DNA from: a virus
DNA: 20,729 nt
Reading direction: 5' to 3' (one strand)
Virus record (IMG/VR): IMGVR_UViG_3300044733_000222
Coordinates: 1-20,729 of that record
Made by a program: the position numbers and the translations under genes. Shown piece by piece: positions 1 to 7,402 of the stretch (position 1 is its first letter; each line of letters starts with the position of its first letter). The notes beneath the pieces were generated by a model that was given only the letters and a program-made list of their open reading frames with translations, had not been told where the DNA came from and searched no databases.

Positions 1-4
1 GCAT
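1..4 (-). other. Possible start codon of the next gene (off window)
   Basis: Minus-strand ATGC begins at position 4, 14 bases after the holin stop, with GGGA three bases upstream. In T7-like order a small terminase or lysis gene follows the holin. Only four bases are seen, so this is weak. Confidence 0.25.
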
Positions 5-18
5 CTTCCCAAACTACT

Positions 19-237
19 TTAACTATTGGAAGATTGTGCTTCATTCTTCTTATCTTTTATGGCATGGAACCATTTCCAGACAAGCCAGCCGGACTGTAAC
101 ACAATGTAGAGCAAGGTAGCAATAGCAACCCATTCATTCAAAGTCAGACCACCTACTGTTACCGCTGTTGTGATAACGACAGGAGGTGCAGCCTTAGCTG
201 CTTCTACGATTACGTCTGACTTTTGTTCAGGAGTCAT
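19..237 (-). CDS. T7-type holin
   Basis: The protein has 72 residues. A single membrane segment is at about 34-57 (NEWVAIATLLYIVLQSGWLVWKW) with a charged basic tail after it (KDKKNEAQSSNS). The segment LTLNEWVAIATLLYIVLQSG lines up with T7 gp17.5 (LSLNEWFYVAAIAYTVVQIG as I remember it), and the length is close to T7's 67 residues. It should collapse the inner-membrane potential or make holes so lysin and virions can leave. It starts two bases after the adhesin stop, with no ribosome site. A T7-type holin next to P22/SU10-type head genes shows module mixing. The next gene may start at position 4. Confidence 0.85.
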   Translation of the reverse strand: MTPEQKSDVIVEAAKAAPPVVITTAVTVGGLTLNEWVAIATLLYIVLQSGWLVWKWFHAIKDKKNEAQSSNS

Positions 238-239
238 GA

Positions 240-968
240 TTAGAATGGGCTAGAAGTTGAGACAAGAACCCCTGAGTTGGTAAGCGTCCAAGGCCCGCCA
301 CCATTAGCAACACTATTATCTTTGATCGTAGAAGATTGGCAAGTAAGCATCTTAGTCGTAGCAACTGGAGTCAGTTGGCTTGTCGGTACAGTTGCGGAAC
401 TAAACCCTGAGCCTGATCCAATATTAAACCGTAAGTTGCTAATCTTGCCATCAAGGAATCGAGTTGTCTGAACTGTACCGTTACCAACCGATGGAGTGAC
501 AACAGACCCGCTTGTGATGGTTCCTGAGATCGTTGCAGATCCGCCTGAAGAAGAGCCGACAAATACCCTAACAACACCTGACGAATTACGAGCCGCGGCT
601 ATGTACGTCCAGGTTGAAAGCGATACAGCAATAGACGAAGTGACTAATGTTGAACTGCTCGTTGTTGGATAGTTGTTTCTTACAAATACAGGCTGACGAG
701 ATGAGTTGATGTAAAACTGAATACGCTGAGGTTGAGAACTCCCGGTTCCGTAGCCGAAATCGAGAATCGTTGCGCTTGTCGCCGGTGTTGAGTCTAAGTA
801 AACAAAACACTCAATACTAAATTCTTGAGTTCCTATAGCAAACGATGATGAGGCAGGATATGTAAAAGACGATGAGCCATCAAAGTCATACGAATATTCA
901 CCTTCGACAATACCGCCACCGACCGCCGGTATGGTTCTGCCAGCACCGAATGCAGACAAGATAGGCAT
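240..968 (-). CDS. LamG/concanavalin A-like tail adhesin
   Basis: The protein has 242 residues. After a short N-terminus (MPILSAFGAGRTIPAVGGGI) comes a LamG-like sandwich: YSYDFDGSSSFTYP, FAIGTQEFSIECFVYL, a QRIQFYINSSRQPVF strand, STWTYIAAARNSSGVVRVFV, and FLDGKISNLRF. The C-terminal LTPVATTKMLTCQSSTIKD, then DNSVANGG and SPF, is a block I recall at the ends of LamG-like domains in aquatic-phage adhesins. Such domains bind carbohydrates, which makes host-surface attachment the likeliest role. The start forms TAATG with the previous stop, with no ribosome site, so translation is coupled. Confidence 0.8.
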   Translation of the reverse strand: MPILSAFGAGRTIPAVGGGIVEGEYSYDFDGSSSFTYPASSSFAIGTQEFSIECFVYLDSTPATSATILDFGYGTGSSQPQRIQFYINSSRQPVFVRNNYPTTSSSTLVTSSIAVSLSTWTYIAAARNSSGVVRVFVGSSSGGSATISGTITSGSVVTPSVGNGTVQTTRFLDGKISNLRFNIGSGSGFSSATVPTSQLTPVATTKMLTCQSSTIKDNSVANGGGPWTLTNSGVLVSTSSPF

Positions 969-1534
969 TATGCGTACCGTGTTTGGCTTGCAAAGACCGT
1001 GAACGAACCGCTACCAGTCTTGATAATCGTGTAGGTGTAAACGTCTACGCTATTGGCGTTTCCAGCACTAGGCGCAGAACCACCTGACCATTTAGGCGTA
1101 ACGCTACTACCGTCAACCGTAACCGCTGAGTTGTAGTAAGCCGTACCACCTTGCGTAACTAGGTGAGTTACCGTCACGCTCTGGCCTGTAGCCATGATGC
1201 TGTTAAGCGTTGTTGAACTAGACCCACGGATATTCAGCGTCCAGTTAGCAGAGGCATTGCTTGTGTAATACAGGATGGACTGTGTAGATACGTCAAAGTT
1301 AACCGTACCTGTGGCTGCTGTTGCTGCAATCGTTACCGTCTCTGCTGCGGCAGAAAGTTTTAACTGCATCGTTGTACCGCTAACACCAAGCGATAGCTGA
1401 TTAGCAAACGATACGTTTTGAGAGGCGTCTATCGTAAGACCGTTAGTGCCGTTGGTCTGTAGCGTAAGGATGTTGGTGTTGTCAGCCGTAGAGACTATGC
1501 CTATGCCTGACGTGGCGTTGATGGTGTTAGCCAT
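968..1534 (-). CDS. Fibre-like structural protein
   Basis: The protein has 188 residues, Ser/Thr/Gly-rich with strands, and no membrane segment. The N-terminus (TSGIGIVSTADNTNILTLQT, then NGLTIDASQNVSFANQLSLG) resembles the start of phage fibre-tip proteins. The C-terminus (VTQGGTAYYNSAVTVDGSSV, PKWSGGSAPSAGNANSVDVY, YTIIKTGSGSFTVFASQTRY) is a block I recall in aquatic-phage structural proteins. It overlaps the 119-residue gene by eight bases and the LamG-like gene by one base as TAATG. Only a weak ribosome site is visible. No S74 chaperone domain is present, so it is probably not an autoproteolytic fibre end. Confidence 0.78.
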   Translation of the reverse strand: MANTINATSGIGIVSTADNTNILTLQTNGTNGLTIDASQNVSFANQLSLGVSGTTMQLKLSAAAETVTIAATAATGTVNFDVSTQSILYYTSNASANWTLNIRGSSSTTLNSIMATGQSVTVTHLVTQGGTAYYNSAVTVDGSSVTPKWSGGSAPSAGNANSVDVYTYTIIKTGSGSFTVFASQTRYA

Positions 1535-1886
1535 TTTGTGCTACCCAAGAAGTGGTTGCTTCATCCCATGCGTACATCTGACCGTCAGTCGGCATCGCTA
1601 CCGGAGGTTCCCACTGAGCGTCTGCGTTAAGCGTCCAACTGGCAAAAGGCTGTGGTGGTACAAACGCATCAATGTCTGACCTGTAGGTGTATCCAATCCC
1701 TGCGTAATTCTTACGCATGTTGCCGTTGTAGCTTGTCTGCTTCCAAGTGCCGCCAAGAATCTTCTCAAGATGCGCTGCGCCGATATGCTCTTTCTCCACG
1801 CCGGAAGCATCAGAGGTGTCTTTGTTATTCACCACGACAACTTGTTGCACCACACCATTTTCATCAATACGGGCAAAGTGAGCCAT
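1527..1886 (-). CDS. Small tail-associated protein of the MAHFARID family
   Basis: The protein has 119 residues. It begins MAHFARIDENGVVQQVVVV and contains GGTWKQTSYN, RKNYAGIGYTYRSDIDAF and a C-terminal WTLNADAQWEPPVAMP, then WDEATTSWV. This pattern is familiar from cyanophage and other aquatic-phage genomes, where the protein is encoded near tail fibres; the function is unknown to me. The start is a TAATG overlap with the oxygenase stop, and GGAGG lies four bases upstream inside the oxygenase end. Compared with cyanophage relatives the GGVHxxGG segment before RKNYAGIGY is missing, so the protein is slightly shortened. Confidence 0.82.
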   Translation of the reverse strand: MAHFARIDENGVVQQVVVVNNKDTSDASGVEKEHIGAAHLEKILGGTWKQTSYNGNMRKNYAGIGYTYRSDIDAFVPPQPFASWTLNADAQWEPPVAMPTDGQMYAWDEATTSWVAQNG

Positions 1887-2488
1887 TACGCCTCCAGCTT
1901 TAATCCAGTTAAGTCCATTTCTTCCCCGACAACACCGACTGGGAAGGTGTTAAACGATAGTGAGATTCTTATGTCATCGCCTTTGACTTCAGGAACCATG
2001 TGCGTCAGTGACGAAGGAAAGAGAATCAGCCTGCCTGCATAAGCCTCAAACCACCACGATTCAGAGTTATACGGGTTCCACTGGTCAGGCGGGAATTTGA
2101 TCTGCTGCCAGCCATCCTTGTAGAAGTAAATCCTGTCATCAGGGTTGGTCTGCACATAAAACACACCTGAGATGTAACTGTTGGGATGAGCGTGTTTGTG
2201 GTGGTACTGACCTTGCTCTGAGTAGTTGCACCAGCTTTGCGTCACTCTCAGGCTTACGTTGTGCTTAGGATTGACTGTAGATTTGAAGTATTCCGAGACG
2301 GCATCTTCAATGAATGATCGCAGGGACGTTAGAGCTGGATCACGCAAGACAAAGTTGTTCGTGCTTGTTGTGTTGCCTTGATTCGGTCTTGTCTGTAGCT
2401 CACGGATGAAGAACAACTCCTCATCTGACAAGGGGCGACCTAGTTCAGCAAAGCCTACAGGGATGGGGAATAAGTTATGCAACTGCAC
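1886..2488 (-). CDS. 2OG-Fe(II) oxygenase
   Basis: The protein has 200 residues and belongs to the 2-oxoglutarate/Fe(II)-dependent dioxygenase type often found in phage tail regions (TIGR02466/PF13759-like). Residues 94-113 read QYHHKHAHPNSYISGVFYV, giving an HxH pair (His99, His101) in the usual HxD place. The distal His is in LFPSSLTHMV (His163), and Arg174 in DIRISLSFN fits the 2-oxoglutarate ligand. The start is probably GTG at 2488: AGGAG lies seven bases upstream. A TTG six bases earlier (2494) is too close to that site. The start overlaps the 84-residue gene, and the stop forms TAATG with the next gene. The substrate is unknown; a peptidyl target, for example prolyl, is one possibility. 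It sits in the adhesin cluster. Confidence 0.82.
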   Translation of the reverse strand: MQLHNLFPIPVGFAELGRPLSDEELFFIRELQTRPNQGNTTSTNNFVLRDPALTSLRSFIEDAVSEYFKSTVNPKHNVSLRVTQSWCNYSEQGQYHHKHAHPNSYISGVFYVQTNPDDRIYFYKDGWQQIKFPPDQWNPYNSESWWFEAYAGRLILFPSSLTHMVPEVKGDDIRISLSFNTFPVGVVGEEMDLTGLKLEA

Positions 2489-2729
2489 GCTCAAACTCCT
2501 CTTTGGCTATGCCCATCTCTTTGAGTTGCTCGTCGGTGTAGATCGTAGGGATACTGTCCTCAAACTCTCTGATCTTGTCAATGACCCAATACACTTCTTC
2601 TATGCTTGGGCATGGCCGTGGATCATCCCACCGTGTAAAGACGTTGTTTGATATTTCCCACTTAGCGCCAGGACGAAGCAGGTGCATTGCTGTGTCTATG
2701 CCTAGGAAGCGATATGTTTTTGTAGTCAT
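2475..2729 (-). CDS. Small conserved phage protein in the adhesin cluster
   Basis: The protein has 84 residues. Phrases YRFLGIDTAMHLLRPGAKWEI, TRWDDPRPCPSIEEV and KIREFEDSIPTIYTDEQLKEMG match a small protein I recall in the tail regions of aquatic podophages. The function is unknown to me; a distant link to XkdW-like proteins is possible but not supported. It starts one base after the adhesin stop with no ribosome site, so coupling is likely. Its last codons hold the ribosome site and start of the oxygenase. Confidence 0.82.
   Translation of the reverse strand: MTTKTYRFLGIDTAMHLLRPGAKWEISNNVFTRWDDPRPCPSIEEVYWVIDKIREFEDSIPTIYTDEQLKEMGIAKEEFERAVA
2492..2500 (-). promoter_or_regulatory. Ribosome site that selects a GTG start for the oxygenase
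   Basis: Minus-strand AGGAGTTTG: AGGAG is seven bases from GTG at 2488 but only one base from the TTG at 2494. The site lies inside the last codons of the 84-residue gene, so the oxygenase is probably translated by coupling plus a strong site. Confidence 0.6.
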
Positions 2730-2730
2730 G

Positions 2731-4344
2731 TTATTGATTGATTTTGATGATTACGATACCGGAACCGCCGTTGCCGCCATTACCACTTGACGGGCCAGAA
2801 TATCCACCACCCCCACCACCACCGCCTGTATTAGCAGTGCCAGCAGTTGCTGCATTCGTTCCCGTACTTCCCGCCCCGCCGCCGCCAGCACCGCCAGTGC
2901 CTGCGCTAGTTGGATGTCCGCCGCCACCGCCGCCGGAATAAGTCACCGAAGAACCAGAAATAGACGATGCAGTGCCAGCGCCGCCAGCGCCTCCTGCTGG
3001 AGTATCTCCATTGCTCCCAGCGGCACTAGCGCCACCGCCACCACCCCCACCATCACCGTTTCCTATCCCTGCACCTCCATTACTTCCCTGAGCGGGTGAT
3101 GTTGATGGGGTATTGCCAGAGCCTCCACTAGGAGAATTGTGAGAACCACCACCTGATCCTCCTGGGCCACCGGCACTAGGACCTGGGCTAGCGCCACCTC
3201 CATATCCACCGCCGTTTGATGTGATTGTGCTAAAAACAGAATTATTGCCAACGGCCCCGCCTCCAGCGCCTCCGGTTTTCCCATTCCCTCCAGCGCCTAC
3301 CGTAACCGTGTAATCTGTTCCGGCTGAAACCGCCAATCCTGTTCCAGTTCTAAATCCACCCGCCCCACCAGCACCTGCCGCTCTACTTCCACCACCCCCA
3401 CCACCCGCAACCACAAGGTAGTCAACAGAGGTCACACCAGTAGGACATTTCCACTTGGTAGTGCCTTTGAACGTAAATACGGTTTGACTTGCTACGGTGT
3501 ACTTGAGGATAACAATGCCGGAGCCACCTGCGCCTGATGCGCCCTGATTCCCGCCGACTCCACCGCCACCTCCGCCAGTATTAGCTGTGCCAGCAGTTGC
3601 AGGAGTAGCTGGACTAGTCCCGTTAGCGCCATTCCCGCCCCCTCCTGTTCCGCCAGTACCCGCCGATGGATAAGACCCATAACCACCAGCCCCACCACCA
3701 CCAGCATAAGTTACTGAAGAACCCGTAATAGAAGAAGCTGTACCATTCCCGCCATTTCCTGTTGCCGAAACTCCAGTGCCACCCGCGGCGCTTGCACCGC
3801 CTCCGCCGCCAGCATTCAATCCAGTTGTTGATCCTCCGTTATTACCTTGAGACGGAGATGTGCTTGGTGTATTTCCAGAACCCCCGGTGCCTGTATTTGG
3901 AGCATTGGCACCGCCTGCGCCTCCGCCAGACCCTCCAGATAAACCGTTATTCCCTGATGTATTAGCACCTTTTCCACCGCCACCACCACCAGTAGAGGTT
4001 ATGGTGCTGAATACAGAATCTGTTCCAGACCCCCCGTCTGATGACGTTCCGGTACTTCTTCCGCTACCTCCTGCCCCTACGGTAATTGTGTAATCCGTGC
4101 CTGCCGTAACTGCAAAACCTGTTCCGGTGCGAAAACCACCTGCTCCACCTCCGCCGCAACCAGCATTGAACCCAGAATTTGTCCCACCCCCACCACCACC
4201 AGCCACTACCAAATACTCAACCTCTGTCACCCCAGTAGGGCAGGTCCACGTTGAGGTAGCCGTAAAGGTTTGGACGACGGTGTAGCCACCTCCGCCACCA
4301 CCAGCAAATACTTGTCCGATTAGGACAGATAAAATACCCGTCAT
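2731..4344 (-). CDS. Poly-glycine tail adhesin with tandem duplication
   Basis: The protein has 537 residues from the ATG at 4344, chosen because it overlaps the previous stop as ATGA; an upstream ATG at 4368 would add eight residues. After a short hydrophobic N-terminus (MTGILSVLIGQVFAGG), two homologous halves follow: about 22-283 and 286-535. Each starts with FT-x-x-x-x-W-x-CPTGVT-x-V-x-YLVVAGGGGGG, continues with GGFRTGTG, a VTAGTDYTITVGAGG strand, SVFSTITSxGGG and a long Gly-rich region, and ends GGSGIVIxK. Glycine-rich adhesins with poly-Gly segments bind host receptors at fibre tips in some phages (as in S16 gp38). That mechanism is inference here. Host attachment is the likely role. 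Confidence 0.8.
   Translation of the reverse strand: MTGILSVLIGQVFAGGGGGGYTVVQTFTATSTWTCPTGVTEVEYLVVAGGGGGGTNSGFNAGCGGGGAGGFRTGTGFAVTAGTDYTITVGAGGSGRSTGTSSDGGSGTDSVFSTITSTGGGGGGKGANTSGNNGLSGGSGGGAGGANAPNTGTGGSGNTPSTSPSQGNNGGSTTGLNAGGGGGASAAGGTGVSATGNGGNGTASSITGSSVTYAGGGGAGGYGSYPSAGTGGTGGGGNGANGTSPATPATAGTANTGGGGGGVGGNQGASGAGGSGIVILKYTVASQTVFTFKGTTKWKCPTGVTSVDYLVVAGGGGGGSRAAGAGGAGGFRTGTGLAVSAGTDYTVTVGAGGNGKTGGAGGGAVGNNSVFSTITSNGGGYGGGASPGPSAGGPGGSGGGSHNSPSGGSGNTPSTSPAQGSNGGAGIGNGDGGGGGGGASAAGSNGDTPAGGAGGAGTASSISGSSVTYSGGGGGGHPTSAGTGGAGGGGAGSTGTNAATAGTANTGGGGGGGGYSGPSSGNGGNGGSGIVIIKINQ
2740..4281 (-). repeat. Tandem glycine-rich domain duplication within the adhesin
   Basis: Copy 1 is at 3496-4281 and copy 2 at 2740-3489. 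Shared blocks in order are CPTGVTxVxYLVVAGG, GGFRTGTG, AGTDYTxTVGAGG, SVFSTITS, SGNTPSTSPxQG, GGGASAAG, SSVTYxGGGG, TAGTANTGGGGGG and GSGIVIxK. The spacer Gly-rich stretches differ in length, as expected of slippage-prone sequence. Confidence 0.85.
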
Positions 4345-4997
4345 GACACGTTCCCAGAAACGACGCAAACCGTACCAGAGATAAATAGAATCGTAGCCAC
4401 ACCTCTTGTTGCCAGCGTCATCGTGGCTTTGTCTGTATCCGTTCCTGCTATATAAGCCGTCGTAATCGACATCGTTAGCGTGATGGACGACGATGAGTTG
4501 TTAAAAATAACCACTACATCACCGGCAGCAAAAGTTGAGTTAGGCACTGTCTGCCCTGCCGTTACCGACAGCAACTTGCCCACATCGCCAACTACAAGCG
4601 TATTGGTTGAGTTGCTGGATACAGGGACATTCCTAAATCCAACAGGATTGGTACCATCTACCGTACAACTAGAGAGCGTTCCAGAAGATGGTGTACCTAA
4701 TGCGCCATTAAGCGGTACAGCTCCAATTGTGTTGTAGCTAATTGTTCTGGCCGCAGACCCGTTAAAAGTCGTTCCTGATGCGTCACCAGAACCACCGTTG
4801 TTCATGGTCAACGCATTACTTGTCGAACCGCCTACTGTGGCAAAACTAAGCGTCCCTGAACCATCAGTTACCAACGCTTGGTTAGGACTTCCATCCGTAC
4901 CAGGAAGCGTGAACGTCGTGTTAGAGGAAGTGTTGGCAGACTGAAGCGTTGTCGTTCCCGTCCCGCTTGCATTGCCTTGAAGTTTAATCTTGCTCAT
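4341..4997 (-). CDS. Second tail-fibre-like protein sharing modules with the main fibre
   Basis: The protein has 218 residues. Residues 29-54 (FTLPGTDG, then ALVTDGSGTLSFATVG) match a module also found at about 100-127 and 719-745 of the preceding fibre. Residues 96-110 hold LNGALGTPSSGTLSS, the start of the 47-residue fibre repeat. The rest (residues 120-218; FRNVPVSSNS, VVVIFNNSSSS, ITLTMSITTAYIAG) is a strand-rich C-terminal domain. A ribosome site (AGGG, six bases before ATG) lies in the last codons of the fibre gene. It ends TGA overlapping the next ATG. It could be a short fibre, a fibre-tip subunit or a shorter paralogue of the fibre. Confidence 0.78.
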   Translation of the reverse strand: MSKIKLQGNASGTGTTTLQSANTSSNTTFTLPGTDGSPNQALVTDGSGTLSFATVGGSTSNALTMNNGGSGDASGTTFNGSAARTISYNTIGAVPLNGALGTPSSGTLSSCTVDGTNPVGFRNVPVSSNSTNTLVVGDVGKLLSVTAGQTVPNSTFAAGDVVVIFNNSSSSITLTMSITTAYIAGTDTDKATMTLATRGVATILFISGTVCVVSGNVS

Positions 4998-5000
4998 AAA

Positions 5001-7400
5001 TCACCCTAAAATCATCCAGGCTTGGCCTGTGCCTACAGTTACAGAATAACCTGCCGAAACCGTGACGGGAGACACAGATAACCCGTTGGTGTTTGATGAA
5101 ATCGTGACGTTCTGCCCGATTGTAATCTGAGACTCTAGTATTGGGCCACCGCTACCACCACCGCTTGCAGTAGCCCAACTTAAATTTCCCGATCCGTCTG
5201 TACTTAAAAACTGACCGCCAGTCCCATAGTCAGTTGGGAACACGTAGGTTTGAGTGGATGTCGTTGCAGCGGCACTCGGCTCAATCCTCAGCGTCTTAGT
5301 TCCAGATCCGGAGTCAGTCGATTGCAACTCAAGATAACCGGATGTTCCCGCACCTGTATTAGCAGTTACTCGTGCATAACCAACGAATGCAGCCTGGCCA
5401 ATATCAGAAAGCGTTGCAGTCGAGTTTTGAATCAGTTTTCCAGAAGTACCGTCGAATCGAGCAATCGCGTTATCGGTGGCACTACCAGGGCCGGAAGCAT
5501 CTCCTGCCGTTAAGGTTGCAAACTCAAGCGCAGTAGCACCTGAGTTAACCTTGAGATACTGATTAGCAGTCCCAATAGCCGTTAAGCCTGTACCACCATT
5601 AGAGACCCCTAGAGTTCCTGTGATGCCAGACGAAAGAGGTAGCCCCGTTGCATTTGTGAGGGTGGCGGCAGATGGTGTTCCAAGATCACCGTCATAAGTA
5701 ACAACACCGCCTGTAGTCCCTACCGTCAAACCAAGAGCAGTAGCAACCCCCGTCCCTAAACCTGAGACACCCGTGCTTACTGGTAGCCCTGTGGCGTTGG
5801 TTAGCGTTCCCGAACTAGGTGTTCCTAACGCTCCGTTAAAAAGTACAGGGGCTCCCGCTGTTCCTACCGACTGACCGAGTGCCGTAGCAATCCCAGTACC
5901 AAGGTTTGCAAGGTTGGTGACGCTGTAATTGGTAGCGTTAGATAGATTGGCTGAAGATGGAGTTCCTAACGCACCACCAGGAGCTAAGTAATCCGTACCG
6001 GCAACCGCAGCACTAAGCACACCGGATGTAGCTTTTAATACGCCTGTGGTCGTTGCTGCCTTGATTGTTTTTCCGGTAGTCCCGTCAAACAATGCAATCT
6101 CATTGCTAACAGAGCTTGCAGGGCCAACTACATCACCAACACCTACAGCCGCACCATACTCTAGTGCTGTCCCACCGGAGTTAACCCTGAGAACCTGTCC
6201 AGCCGTTCCTAAAGCAGTTAACCCTGTACCGCCAGAAGTGATCGGTATGGCCGTACCTGAATAGGTAAGCGAGATATTTCCTGAACTCGTTACCGCAGAA
6301 CCCGCTGTTAAGAATGCAGGGGGAGAGATGCCAACAGAAGTGACTGTACCGACCCCAGTAACAGAGCCCCACTTAACGCCTGTGGTTTGTGTTGAGTCAG
6401 CTATAAGAACCTGACCGTCTGCACCTACCGGAACGCGAACATTGTCTGTTCCTGTGTGAGCAATGACATCGCCCTTTGTTGTCGACGGGGCTAATGCGTC
6501 AAACGCTGATGTCTTATCAGACTGGCCTGTACCACCCGCTGAAATAGGAATAGATCCCGTCAACTTAGACGCGGCTAGAGAAGTTATCCAAGACGGGTTC
6601 GCATAAGATCCTGTCGTAACAACACCGTTGGTAACCGTCCCCGCATTACCAAGGATGTCGATATTCCAAGTGCCTGTCGCACCTGATCCCGATGTTGTGA
6701 CAAAAGCGCCGGAAGATCCTACCGCTACACCTAACGCAGTTGCTACGTTCGTCCCCAGGCCTGTAACACCTGACAGGGGCATTCCTGAAGCATTGGTGAG
6801 GGTAATGCTCGATGGTGTGCCCATCGCGCCGTTAAACGTCGTAAAGGCTCCAGAAGAGCCTACGTTGTTAGCTAAAGCTGTAGCTACACCTGTACCCAAT
6901 CCGGTTATGCCAGAAGTCGGAAGGCCAGTGGCATTAGTTAGATTGACAGCAGAAGGAGTGCCAAGGTCTGGCGTTGTTAGTGTCGGGGAAGATGCCCTTA
7001 CAACATTACCTGTGCCGGTAGAGGCTTGGAACGATAAATTACCAGACCCATCCGTTTGCACAATCGAACTAGCAGTGCCATCAGCAGAGGGAAGTACGAA
7101 TGTGACATTAGAGGCTAATGAAGCGGCAGCGCGTAACTCTGTGTAGCTTGTTCCGTTGTCGCTGTCCTCGCCTAGTCGAATGCGACCTGCATTAGCCGCT
7201 ACTCCTTGGATTGTAAGAACGTCAGAAGAGGTAAACGTGTCGCCATCGAGCCCAGCTTGTTGATTCTTAAGCTGACTCATCAACTCCCGTATAGCATTGT
7301 TGATGTTACTAGGCGCACAACCTTCGGCAATGTCGATACCGTCAATGTCGGTGTTATTGCCTGGAGTTGAGGAAAACTCAGAGATCTTTGTCTTTGCCAT
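5001..7400 (-). CDS. Tail fibre protein with 47-residue LGTPS repeats
   Basis: The protein has 799 residues. N-terminal MAKTKISEFSSTPGNNTDIDG is a short attachment region seen in aquatic podophage fibres; NAIRELMSQLKNQQAG is a helix. Residues 146-239 hold two copies, and 478-605 three copies, of an approximately 47-residue repeat that starts L-G-T-P-S and contains L-T-N-A-T-G-L-P, G-L-G-T-G-V-A-T-A-L and an FNGA or YDGD end. Other modules are GGTGQ..FDALAPSTTKGD (about 289-344), GGTGLTALGTAGQ (389-415), GGTGLTAIGTANQ (602-628) and TDGSGNLS (116-124 and 734-741). The start uses GGAGTAATCATG. Repeated Gly/Ser/Thr beta modules of this kind form long thin fibres. The tip is probably in the downstream genes. 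Confidence 0.82.
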   Translation of the reverse strand: MAKTKISEFSSTPGNNTDIDGIDIAEGCAPSNINNAIRELMSQLKNQQAGLDGDTFTSSDVLTIQGVAANAGRIRLGEDSDNGTSYTELRAAASLASNVTFVLPSADGTASSIVQTDGSGNLSFQASTGTGNVVRASSPTLTTPDLGTPSAVNLTNATGLPTSGITGLGTGVATALANNVGSSGAFTTFNGAMGTPSSITLTNASGMPLSGVTGLGTNVATALGVAVGSSGAFVTTSGSGATGTWNIDILGNAGTVTNGVVTTGSYANPSWITSLAASKLTGSIPISAGGTGQSDKTSAFDALAPSTTKGDVIAHTGTDNVRVPVGADGQVLIADSTQTTGVKWGSVTGVGTVTSVGISPPAFLTAGSAVTSSGNISLTYSGTAIPITSGGTGLTALGTAGQVLRVNSGGTALEYGAAVGVGDVVGPASSVSNEIALFDGTTGKTIKAATTTGVLKATSGVLSAAVAGTDYLAPGGALGTPSSANLSNATNYSVTNLANLGTGIATALGQSVGTAGAPVLFNGALGTPSSGTLTNATGLPVSTGVSGLGTGVATALGLTVGTTGGVVTYDGDLGTPSAATLTNATGLPLSSGITGTLGVSNGGTGLTAIGTANQYLKVNSGATALEFATLTAGDASGPGSATDNAIARFDGTSGKLIQNSTATLSDIGQAAFVGYARVTANTGAGTSGYLELQSTDSGSGTKTLRIEPSAAATTSTQTYVFPTDYGTGGQFLSTDGSGNLSWATASGGGSGGPILESQITIGQNVTISSNTNGLSVSPVTVSAGYSVTVGTGQAWMILG
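5586..6965 (-). repeat. Two arrays of about 141-base fibre repeats
   Basis: Units begin at 6965, 6824 (first array, ends near 6686) and 5969, 5828, 5684 (second array, ends near 5586). Spacing of the LGTPS-type start is 47, 47 and 48 residues. The copies are similar in protein but carry many synonymous differences in DNA, so they are not a recent slippage array. Between them lies the FDALAP / GGTG module. Confidence 0.8.
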
Positions 7401-7402
7401 GA

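Noticed and set aside
2738-4285. Plus-strand proline-rich open frames opposite the poly-Gly adhesin
   Set aside because: Antisense of Gly-rich codons reads as Pro; the frames are short, broken and without ribosome sites.
4300-4344. Signal peptide at the N-terminus of the poly-Gly adhesin (hydrophobic stretch followed by FAGG)
   Set aside because: The hydrophobic stretch is only about 11 residues and there is no basic N-terminus in the chosen start; phage tail proteins assemble in the cytoplasm.
2731-4344. CRISPR array or short tandem repeat locus suggested by repetitive DNA
   Set aside because: The repeats are in frame, protein-coding and variable; there are no uniform repeats with unique spacers.
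6628-7146. Plus-strand open frame of 172 codons opposite the main fibre
   Set aside because: It is the mirror of the Gly/Thr/Val-rich fibre repeats and has no independent features.
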